From a bacterium (GTDB lineage Bacteria > Margulisbacteria > Marinamargulisbacteria > UBA6595), in contig JAQCBC010000052.1 in the NCBI GenBank assembly GCA_027621615.1, positions 1-6,405 of the forward strand: a stretch of DNA of 6,405 nt, in the 5' to 3' direction. Shown piece by piece: positions 1-5,333 of the stretch. Position 1 is the stretch's first letter; each line of letters starts with the position of its first letter. The position numbers and the translations under genes are program-made. Under the pieces are notes generated by a model that was not told where the DNA came from, did no database searches, and saw only the letters and a list, made by a program, of their open reading frames with translations.

Positions 1-773
1 GTGTTGTTGGGGATTTAACCGGCTTTGTAGCGGCCATTTATTTGCGTGGTATTGCGGTTATTCAAGTTCCTACCACGTTGTTGGCTCAAGTGGATGCCTC
101 AATTGGTGGAAAAACGGGGGTCAATCATCCCTTGGGAAAAAACTTAATTGGTTCCTTTCATCAACCGTTAATCACCTACTGTGATGTGGCGACCTTGTGT
201 AGCTTGCCCAAGCGCCCTATTCAATCGGGCTTAGCGGAAGTTATTAAATATGGCATGATCATGGATGCTCAGTTCTTTAATAAACTATTGACCCAAACAT
301 CGGCGCTCAGCGCTGTGTCTGGGCCTGAACCTTGGATGCAAATTGTGCAGCAGTCGGCTCAGCATAAAGTTCAGGTGGTTAATGACGATGAAAAAGAAGC
401 CAATCGGCGCATGATTTTAAATTTTGGCCATACCATTGGGCATGCCATTGAAGTAGCTGGGGAGTATCAGCATTATTTTCACGGAGAAGCCATTGCCTTG
501 GGCATGCTGGCTGAGACACGGCTTGCGATTCACTTGGGTCTATGCCAAGAATCTGTGTACGAGTCCTTGTTTTCTTTGATTCAGGGCATTGGTTTGCCAA
601 CACAGCTAGACATTCCAAAATCGGACTTAAAATCAGGGCTTATAGATACCATGCGTTTGGATAAAAAAGCCATTCGGGATCAATTGCGGTTTGTATTGCC
701 CACAAAAATAGGGGATGTTACAATTGTTTCTGTTGTTGAATCCGATATTCAAGCGGTTTTGGATACCCTTTAA
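1..773 (+). CDS. aroB: 3-dehydroquinate synthase, 5'-truncated by the window edge
   Basis: This cytosolic enzyme closes DAHP to 3-dehydroquinate, the second shikimate step, using NAD and a divalent metal. The reading frame is already open at base 3, so the true start lies outside the window. 256 residues are visible, against about 360 for the family, so roughly the first 100 are missing. Visible motifs are the glycine-rich GDLTGFVAA of the NAD site at the left edge, PTTLLAQVDASIGGKTGVN, and GLAEVIKYG with the likely metal-ligand Glu at 237-239. Further on are LNFGHTIGHAIE (His codon 429-431) and HGEAIALGM (His codon 480-482), which supply the other two metal ligands of the family. An internal TTG at 42 lies inside a conserved block and is not a start. 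The stop is 5 nt before aroQ, the next-step gene, so co-transcription is likely. The identification is secure. Confidence 0.96.
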   Translation, partial: VVGDLTGFVAAIYLRGIAVIQVPTTLLAQVDASIGGKTGVNHPLGKNLIGSFHQPLITYCDVATLCSLPKRPIQSGLAEVIKYGMIMDAQFFNKLLTQTSALSAVSGPEPWMQIVQQSAQHKVQVVNDDEKEANRRMILNFGHTIGHAIEVAGEYQHYFHGEAIALGMLAETRLAIHLGLCQESVYESLFSLIQGIGLPTQLDIPKSDLKSGLIDTMRLDKKAIRDQLRFVLPTKIGDVTIVSVVESDIQAVLDTL

Positions 774-778
774 AACGT

Positions 779-1210
779 ATGAAAAAGATTTTAATTATTC
801 ATGGCCCCAATTTAAATCAGCTCGGTAAACGTGAGCCGGACATTTACGGAACGGATACCTTAGATGATATCAATCAACAGTTGCAAGCGATTGCGCAAGC
901 GGAATCGGTTTCTTTGACCATTTTGCAGTCCAACCACGAAGGCGATATTGTGGATGCTATTCACGTTCATGAACAGGATCATGTTGGTTTGGTTATCAAC
1001 CCGGCTGCGTTTACCCACACAAGCATTGCCATTCGCGATGCATTAGCGGCAGCGTCCATACCAACCGTTGAAGTGCATCTGTCTAATATTTATCAACGCG
1101 AAGCGTTTCGGCATCATTCTTATATTAGTTCAGTGTGTGTGGGTCAGATATCGGGATTGGGGGCCTACGGGTATGCGGCAGCATTGCGGTACTTGTGTGC
1201 TCGAGATTAA
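779..1210 (+). CDS. aroQ: 3-dehydroquinate dehydratase, type II
   Basis: It removes water from 3-dehydroquinate to give 3-dehydroshikimate, directly following the AroB reaction. The type II fold is a small flavodoxin-like subunit that forms dodecamers in known members. The 143-residue length is normal. Landmarks in order are HGPNLNQLGKREPDIYG near the N-terminus, with the lid Arg18 and catalytic Tyr23; QSNHEGDIVD at 50-59; NPAAFTHTS at 74-82; EVHLSNIYQREAFRHHS at 98-114 with catalytic His100 and Arg111; and the closing ISGLGAYGY. Every expected catalytic residue is present. The ATG at 779 begins exactly at the family's N-terminus, but no Shine-Dalgarno sequence precedes it, so translation may be coupled to aroB 5 nt upstream. 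The last 14 bases overlap the start of the ABC ATPase gene. Confidence 0.97.
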   Translation: MKKILIIHGPNLNQLGKREPDIYGTDTLDDINQQLQAIAQAESVSLTILQSNHEGDIVDAIHVHEQDHVGLVINPAAFTHTSIAIRDALAAASIPTVEVHLSNIYQREAFRHHSYISSVCVGQISGLGAYGYAAALRYLCARD

Positions 1211-2165
1211 GCAGCTTTCGGTCCAATTTCACGTTAATCAAACACAGTTAACCGTTATTCGTAATTTGTCATTATCAATTCCAGATAATACGGTCATGGG
1301 ATTGGTTGGGGAATCGGGGTCAGGGAAAAGTGTAACGGCCTTGTCTGTATTGGGTCTTCTGCCCCCAAATGGCCATATTGAATCTGGTAAAATTATCTGG
1401 AATGGCACGGAAATACAGGGGTTTTCAGATGCGGATTATCGCACCATTCGGGGTCGGGATATTGGGCTGGTATTTCAAAATCCACTCGCATCCTTAAACC
1501 CGGTGTTTAGTATTCAGGATCATTTTGTTGAAATGTTGCGCTTGCATTTTGGCCACACCCGAACACAAGCCATTCAAGAAGCCGAATACTGGCTGGATCG
1601 TGTGGGAATTCCCGATGCCCATAAACGCTTGCGTGATTATCCGCATCAGTTCTCATTGGGTATGTGTCAGCGCATTATGATTGCACTAACGTTGGCCATG
1701 AAGCCTAAATTATTAATTGCCGATGAACCAACGGCATCTCTGGATGTGACAATTCAGGTTCAAATTTTAGAGTTGTTGCAAGATTTGCGCGCCGAATTAG
1801 GCATGTCGGTCTTATTAATTTCCCATGATCTAGGCGTTATTGCGCAGCAATGCGATCGTGTGGCCGTTATGTATTTGGGTGAATTGGTTGAATGGGCACC
1901 CGCAGAGACATTATTTTCGAATCCTAAACATCCGTATACCCAGGCGTTGCTGGCCTCGATTCCAATTCCAGATCCCAAAGCGCCCAAACCGCAGCGACTA
2001 AGTGGCGAGCTTCCCAGCTTGTATAAGCGTCCAGCGGGGTGTGCCTTTCATACCCGTTGTCCCCAGGCTATGCCAGTGTGTAAAACGAGTCGGCCCGACC
2101 TGCACAGTGCGGTTAATCACGCCGTTGGTTGTTTTCTTTATCCAAAAGAACCCGCGAATCAATAA
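1197..2165 (+). CDS. Peptide/nickel-type ABC transporter ATP-binding protein (OppD/DppD family)
   Basis: This is a cytoplasmic ATPase of a peptide/nickel importer. A GTG start at 1197 (reading M-L-E-I-K-Q-L-S-V) matches the family N-terminus and gives 322 residues, the usual length. It overlaps aroQ by 14 nt. Upstream codons in the same frame back to 1068 lie in aroQ and look unlike the family. Seen in order: Walker A GESGSGKS at 38-45, Q-loop Gln94 in VFQNPLASLNP, signature region PHQFSLGMCQR at 149-159, Walker B LLIADE at 172-177 with Glu177, D-loop SLD, and H-loop His210. The C-terminal oligo_HPY domain starts at HPYT 245-248. It carries Cys282, 288, 295 and 312, the pattern that holds an iron-sulfur cluster in some DppD proteins. 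The signature is odd: family SGGM reads SLGM (Leu codon 1656-1658). No permease, binding protein or OppF partner lies in the window, so the substrate cannot be assigned. Confidence 0.92.
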   Translation: MLEIKQLSVQFHVNQTQLTVIRNLSLSIPDNTVMGLVGESGSGKSVTALSVLGLLPPNGHIESGKIIWNGTEIQGFSDADYRTIRGRDIGLVFQNPLASLNPVFSIQDHFVEMLRLHFGHTRTQAIQEAEYWLDRVGIPDAHKRLRDYPHQFSLGMCQRIMIALTLAMKPKLLIADEPTASLDVTIQVQILELLQDLRAELGMSVLLISHDLGVIAQQCDRVAVMYLGELVEWAPAETLFSNPKHPYTQALLASIPIPDPKAPKPQRLSGELPSLYKRPAGCAFHTRCPQAMPVCKTSRPDLHSAVNHAVGCFLYPKEPANQ

Positions 2166-2187
2166 TCTAGCCCAAGCGCATAAAGTT

Positions 2188-2196
2188 TGTTATGAT
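2188..2196 (+). promoter_or_regulatory. Possible extended -10 promoter before purD
   Basis: TGTTATGAT reads as an extended -10 element (TG, one base, then TATGAT, five of six matches to TATAAT). It lies in the only real gap of the aroB-hisF run. No convincing -35 is visible 16-18 nt upstream. Transcription would begin near 2203, just before the ATG at 2206 and about 18 nt before the one at 2221. It could give purD-fmt-hisF their own transcript, but a chance match in AT-rich DNA is possible. Confidence 0.33.
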
Positions 2197-2220
2197 GATA
2201 ATCACATGACACACACGGAT

Positions 2221-3495
2221 ATGAAACGCATTTTATTGATTGGATCCGGTGGTCGAGAGCATGCCATTGCCTTGGCATTGTCCCGATCCCCACGATTGGC
2301 CAAGCTGTATGTATCCCCGGGCAATCCAGGGACTCAGGCTATTGGTGAATCCATTCATTTGTCTATGGATAATAATTTTGATTCGGTTATCGAGTTTGTG
2401 AAGCAAAATAATATTGATATTACGATTGTGGGTCCGGAACAGCCATTGGTCGATGGCATTGTGGATCGATTTTTGGCTGAAGATTTGGTGATCATTGGCC
2501 CGTCTAAAGATGCGGCTCAGTTGGAAGGCTCTAAGGCCTTTGCCAAATCATTTATGAAAAAATACAATATACCGACTGCAGACTACGCCGTGTTTGATGA
2601 CCACGATAGTGCCAAAGATTATGTAAAAACGCACGGATGCCCCATTGTGATTAAGGCCGATGGGTTAGCGTCTGGAAAAGGTGTTGTGGTTGCCCATGAT
2701 GAGCATACCGCCATTGATGCTTTAGACTCAATATTTGTTCACAATAAGTTCTCATCCAATCGTGTGGTTATTGAATCATTTTTAGAGGGCGTTGAAGCAT
2801 CGTTAATGGCATTTGTGGACGGTAATCACATTGTCCATATGGTATCGGCTCAAGATCACAAGCCTATTTACGATGGCGATAAAGGGCCAAACACTGGTGG
2901 GATGGGGTGTTTCTCGCCGTCTATGGCTTTAAATCCGTTGGTTGAATCGTATGTTTTAGAGTCAATTGTAAATCCCACGCTGTACGGTATTCAATCGGAA
3001 GGCATGGACTTTCGGGGAATTTTATATTTTGGCTTAATGATACATACCAATAATCGAGCCAGTGTGGTGGAATATAATACACGATTTGGGGATCCTGAAG
3101 CTCAGGTTGTGCTGAACCGACTGGATACGGATTTAATTACTATTTGTGAAGCCATTCACAATCGAACATTGGATGCCTTGACGATTGATTGGGATGTTAA
3201 GCAGGCTGTATGCGTAGTCTTAACGTCAGGGGGCTACCCCAATCATTATGATGTGGGGGTCCCCATTAATGGAACTGAAATTTTCGAAACAACAGATTCC
3301 TATACCCTCATTCATGCGGGAACACGTCTAGAAGGGGAGCAATTGTTAACCAATGGGGGGCGTGTGTTGGGTGTTTTAGCTAAATCTTGGGACATTCCAT
3401 CGGCTGCTGAGTTGGCGTACAATGCCATTGGCCATATTCACTACCAGGGAATGTATTATCGGAAGGACATTGGACTTAAACCCAAAACAGTTTAA
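2221..3495 (+). CDS. purD: Phosphoribosylamine--glycine ligase (GAR synthetase)
   Basis: It joins glycine to 5-phosphoribosylamine with ATP, the second step of de novo purine synthesis, in the cytosol. The ATG at 2221 gives 424 residues starting MKRILLIGSGGREHA, the exact family N-terminus. An in-frame ATG at 2206 would add MTHTD and is a fair alternative, since neither start has a clear Shine-Dalgarno sequence. Visible in order: GSGGREHA, PGNPGT, VGPEQPLVDG, AAQLEGSKAFAK, and the ATP-grasp KADGLASGKG with Lys145. These are followed by AQDHKPIYDGDKGPNTGGMG and EYNTRFGDPEAQ with metal ligands Glu284 and Asn286, then the C-terminal domain with LTSGGYP and TNGGRVLGV, ending in YYRKDIG. All domains are present and the length is normal. 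The 3' end overlaps fmt by about 26 nt. No purH or other purine gene is adjacent. Confidence 0.96.
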   Translation: MKRILLIGSGGREHAIALALSRSPRLAKLYVSPGNPGTQAIGESIHLSMDNNFDSVIEFVKQNNIDITIVGPEQPLVDGIVDRFLAEDLVIIGPSKDAAQLEGSKAFAKSFMKKYNIPTADYAVFDDHDSAKDYVKTHGCPIVIKADGLASGKGVVVAHDEHTAIDALDSIFVHNKFSSNRVVIESFLEGVEASLMAFVDGNHIVHMVSAQDHKPIYDGDKGPNTGGMGCFSPSMALNPLVESYVLESIVNPTLYGIQSEGMDFRGILYFGLMIHTNNRASVVEYNTRFGDPEAQVVLNRLDTDLITICEAIHNRTLDALTIDWDVKQAVCVVLTSGGYPNHYDVGVPINGTEIFETTDSYTLIHAGTRLEGEQLLTNGGRVLGVLAKSWDIPSAAELAYNAIGHIHYQGMYYRKDIGLKPKTV

Positions 3496-4333
3496 GGGGC
3501 GTTACGTTTTTGCCGGTTCACCTGATTTTGCTGTTCCGACTCTTTCAGCCCTTCTGGATAACCATGAGACACAGTGTGTAGGGGTGTTTACACAGCCTGA
3601 AAAGCCAACGGGGCGGGGGAAAAGGGTATCGCCAACGGCGGTTCAGGCTTATGTGCAAAGCCGATCAGCATCAGTCCAGTTGTTTCATCCCACAACACCG
3701 GAGGCATTTGCCGATGCGATACACCAATTAAAACCAGATGTGATTATTGTCGTGGCTTATGGCATGATCATTCCCAAACGTATTGTAGATGCGTATTGTT
3801 GCATCAATGTGCATCCGTCATTGTTGCCCAAATACCGCGGTGCAACGCCGATTCAAGCTGCGTTATTAAATCAAGATACGGTGTCCGGGGTTAGTTTGAT
3901 TCGCATGAATGAATATATGGATGCGGGGGATATTTTATTGACACAATCGATGCCCATTCCGGTGGCCAGCACAGCCGGGGATTTGCATGCGATTTATGCG
4001 GGAGTGGGGGCCGAATTGTGCTTGCGTTATTTGCATAATCTCACTTCGATTACCCCAACAGCCCAAGACGATACTTTGGCGACGTATTGCAAAAAAATTC
4101 AATCCGCCGATGCTTGCTTGCTACCTGAGTATGATGCGGCAGAAAAGCTGGCTCGAATTCAGGCCTTTTCACCGAAGCCGGGGGCGTATATTCTTCAGAA
4201 CAATAAACGCATTAAAATTTTGCGGGCTCAGGTTCTTGATGGTTGTTTAGAGCCGTTGGAAATTCAAGTTGAGGGCAAACCTAGAATGGCGTATTCAAAT
4301 TATTTGGCTGGCAATCCGCCAATTGTGATTTAG
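3470..4333 (+). CDS. fmt: Methionyl-tRNA formyltransferase with a shortened C-terminal domain
   Basis: It formylates the initiator Met-tRNA with 10-formyl-THF, allowing bacterial translation initiation. The start is uncertain. No ATG or GTG lies near the expected N-terminus, so I chose the TTG at 3470 inside purD, preceded by GGAAGG at 3461-3466 (3-nt spacing, shorter than ideal). The ATG at 3422 would add 16 residues unlike the family. With the TTG start the protein has 287 residues, against about 310-318 usual. The catalytic domain is complete: FAGSPDFAVP at 14-23, QPEKPTGRGKRVSP, the folate loop VVAYGMIIP, NVHPSLLPKYRGATPIQ with Asn113 and His115, and YMDAGDIL with Asp151. The C-terminal domain begins normally (AFSPKPGAYI...IKILRAQVLDG), then jumps to LEPLEIQVEGKPRM. 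About 25 residues of the OB-fold found in E. coli Fmt are missing. The frame is intact, so this is an in-frame loss. hisF follows after 2 nt. Confidence 0.93.
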   Translation: MDLNPKQFKGRYVFAGSPDFAVPTLSALLDNHETQCVGVFTQPEKPTGRGKRVSPTAVQAYVQSRSASVQLFHPTTPEAFADAIHQLKPDVIIVVAYGMIIPKRIVDAYCCINVHPSLLPKYRGATPIQAALLNQDTVSGVSLIRMNEYMDAGDILLTQSMPIPVASTAGDLHAIYAGVGAELCLRYLHNLTSITPTAQDDTLATYCKKIQSADACLLPEYDAAEKLARIQAFSPKPGAYILQNNKRIKILRAQVLDGCLEPLEIQVEGKPRMAYSNYLAGNPPIVI

Positions 4334-4335
4334 CC

Positions 4336-5097
4336 ATGTTAACCAAACGCATTATTGCTTGTTTAGACATTGACAATGGCCGGGTGGTAAAAGGGGTCAA
4401 TTTTGTGGGGATTCGCGATGCGGGAGATCCGGTTGAGCTTGCCCAGCGTTATGATGCACAAGGTGTGGATGAGTTGGTTTTTTTGGATATTACAGCCAGT
4501 TCGGATGACCGAGCGGTTTTAATTGACTGTGTATCCCAAGTGGCAGCGTGTGTGTTTATTCCATTAACCGTTGGGGGTGGGATTCGCACTGTGGCGGATA
4601 TGCGGGCGGTGTTGTGTGCAGGTGCGGATAAAGTAGCGATTAACTCAGCTGCGATCCATACACCGGAGTTAATTACGGCTGGTGCGAATCAATTTGGGGC
4701 TCAGTGCATGGTGGTTGCCATTGATGTGAAGCAAAATGATGCGGGGGAGTGGATTGTGTACACCCATGGGGGGCGGCGAGCAACGGCATTGAATGCCTTG
4801 AATTGGGCCGTCGAAGCGGTGGCGCGCGGTGCCGGTGAATTGTTGATTACGTCGATGGATCATGATGGAACGAAATCAGGGTATGCGTCGGATTTAATGG
4901 CGCAGATTCGATCCCGAGTCCGTGTGCCCATTATTGCTTCGGGCGGAGCGGGAACGGCGCAACATGTGGCGGATGTGTTGTCGCATTGCGATGCCGCTTT
5001 GTTAGCATCACTTCTGCATGATCAAATTTTGACCGTTCAAGAGATTAAACAAACAGTGGACGCAGCTGGACTACCGGTTCGGCATGTAATTGTTTAG
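4336..5097 (+). CDS. hisF: Imidazole glycerol phosphate synthase, cyclase subunit
   Basis: HisF, with the glutaminase HisH, turns PRFAR and ammonia into imidazole glycerol phosphate and AICAR. This is the fifth step in histidine synthesis, and AICAR feeds back into purine synthesis. The 253-residue (beta-alpha)8 barrel has normal length. Motifs are KRIIACLDIDNGRVVKG with catalytic Asp11, VFLDITAS, the phosphate-binding GGGIR at 80-84, ADKVAINSAA with Asn103, VVAIDVK with catalytic Asp130, and YTHGGR. These are followed by TSMDHDGTKSGY with Asp177, and IIASGGAG. The strand-8 region is slightly compressed (CDAALLASLLHDQ), but all key residues remain. The ATG at 4336 lies 2 nt after the fmt stop with no Shine-Dalgarno sequence, so coupling to fmt is likely. 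HisH, hisA and other his genes are not in view, so the his genes are scattered in this genome. No clear terminator follows the stop. Confidence 0.97.
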   Translation: MLTKRIIACLDIDNGRVVKGVNFVGIRDAGDPVELAQRYDAQGVDELVFLDITASSDDRAVLIDCVSQVAACVFIPLTVGGGIRTVADMRAVLCAGADKVAINSAAIHTPELITAGANQFGAQCMVVAIDVKQNDAGEWIVYTHGGRRATALNALNWAVEAVARGAGELLITSMDHDGTKSGYASDLMAQIRSRVRVPIIASGGAGTAQHVADVLSHCDAALLASLLHDQILTVQEIKQTVDAAGLPVRHVIV

Positions 5098-5133
5098 ATA
5101 GTAGTAAAGCCGGTATTCAAATAACGCATCCAT
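5071..5133 (-). CDS. Possible minus-strand 20-codon small ORF with strong RBS
   Basis: Reading leftward, an ATG (plus-strand 5131-5133) opens a 20-codon frame, MDALFEYRLYYYLNNYMPNR, that stops at 5071-5073 inside the 3' end of hisF. It is unusually tyrosine-rich (five of 20). AAGGAG (complement of 5140-5145) sits 6 nt upstream, the best Shine-Dalgarno match in the window. A weak candidate minus promoter is TTGTAT (5187-5192), 17 bp, then TATATC (5164-5169). I recognise no family. It could be a real small peptide, the remnant of a truncated gene, or chance. The overlap with hisF coding sequence argues for caution. Confidence 0.2.
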   Translation of the reverse strand: MDALFEYRLYYYLNNYMPNR

Positions 5134-5139
5134 CTGACT

Positions 5140-5145
5140 CTCCTT
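5140..5145 (-). promoter_or_regulatory. Strong Shine-Dalgarno sequence on the minus strand
   Basis: Plus-strand CTCCTT reads AAGGAG on the minus strand, 6 nt before the ATG of the small minus-strand frame. The annotated plus-strand genes have almost no such signal, so it stands out. A six-base match can still arise by chance. Confidence 0.25.
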
Positions 5146-5146
5146 C

Positions 5147-5167
5147 TATTCATCCGAATGATGGATA
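5147..5167. repeat. Short inverted repeat after hisF
   Basis: TATTCATC and GATGGATA can pair as an 8-bp stem (one G-U pair) around a 5-base loop. No run of T follows on either strand, so it is not a standard intrinsic terminator. GATGGAT (5160-5166) can also pair perfectly with ATCCATC at 5128-5134, an alternative longer-loop hairpin. It could protect the 3' end of the hisF transcript or be incidental. Confidence 0.3.
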
Positions 5168-5210
5168 TAGTGTAGATAAACCTTTTATACAATAAATAGT
5201 TCAAGTATTA

Positions 5211-5240
5211 TTGACTGCTTTTAATGTCGCATAATATATA
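5211..5240 (+). promoter_or_regulatory. Possible distal promoter for pheT
   Basis: TTGACT (5211-5216, five of six matches to the -35 consensus) is followed after 18 bp by TATATA (5235-5240). The gap is AT-rich and a transcript from here would have an untranslated leader of roughly 80 nt before pheT. The -10 lies inside the 16-bp palindrome at 5230-5245. This is inferred from consensus only. Confidence 0.35.
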
Positions 5241-5245
5241 TTATG
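5230..5245. repeat. Perfect 16-bp palindrome, possible operator
   Basis: CATAATATATATTATG is identical to its reverse complement over all 16 bases. It covers the -10 of the distal pheT promoter candidate, where a dimeric repressor would block transcription. Its AT-only core makes a chance origin more likely than for a mixed sequence, and no regulator is known from the window. Confidence 0.4.
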
Positions 5246-5290
5246 TAAAAAATAGATAGAAAGAAGTAGTCCAAATGAGGCGGTTTGGTT

Positions 5291-5296
5291 TATAAT
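5291..5296 (+). promoter_or_regulatory. Consensus -10 box before pheT
   Basis: A perfect TATAAT lies 33 nt before the pheT ATG. No good -35 appears 16-18 nt upstream and the extended TG is absent, so an activator or a relaxed -35 requirement would be needed. Transcription would start near 5303, giving a leader of about 27 nt. It is the better placed of the two pheT promoter candidates. Confidence 0.45.
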
Positions 5297-5306
5297 AGTG
5301 GGTATT

Positions 5307-5333
5307 GTGATAGAGTTTTTGTTTTGGCAATGA
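5307..5333 (+). other. Possible eight-codon leader frame overlapping the pheT start
   Basis: A GTG at 5307 opens the tiny frame M-I-E-F-L-F-W-Q, whose TGA overlaps the pheT ATG (ATGA). Two of eight residues are Phe, which recalls Phe-rich leader peptides that control pheST in enterobacteria. There is no Shine-Dalgarno sequence and no visible attenuator hairpin, so it may well be chance. Confidence 0.12.

Noticed and set aside
379..618. Minus-strand open frame under aroB
   Set aside because: It is a shadow of conserved AroB coding sequence with no recognisable protein features.
1068..1196. N-terminal extension of the ABC ATPase frame back to an ATG at 1068
   Set aside because: These bases code the conserved C-terminal half of aroQ in another frame; the extra residues do not resemble OppD/DppD, and GTG at 1197 gives the family N-terminus.
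1760..1987. Minus-strand open frame under the ABC ATPase gene
   Set aside because: It is a shadow of the conserved Walker B to C-terminal region and resembles nothing known to me.
2002..2205. Upstream extension of the purD frame
   Set aside because: It overlaps the Cys-rich C-terminus of the ABC ATPase in another frame, and PurD proteins start at the MKRILLIGSGG block.
3987..4250. Alternative plus-strand frame within fmt, which might suggest a frameshift
   Set aside because: The fmt frame is continuous with family residues on both sides, and the alternative frame has no Fmt-like sequence.
4669..4863. Minus-strand open frame under hisF
   Set aside because: It is a shadow of conserved HisF sequence and shows no ribosome site or family resemblance.
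5147..5190. Intrinsic terminator after hisF
   Set aside because: The stem is short and AT-rich and no T-tract follows; the TTTT at 5183-5186 is too far away and too short.
5098..5329. tRNA, riboswitch or T-box in the hisF-pheT gap
   Set aside because: No cloverleaf, no TψC-like arm, no T-box sequence and no hairpin followed by a T-run could be found.
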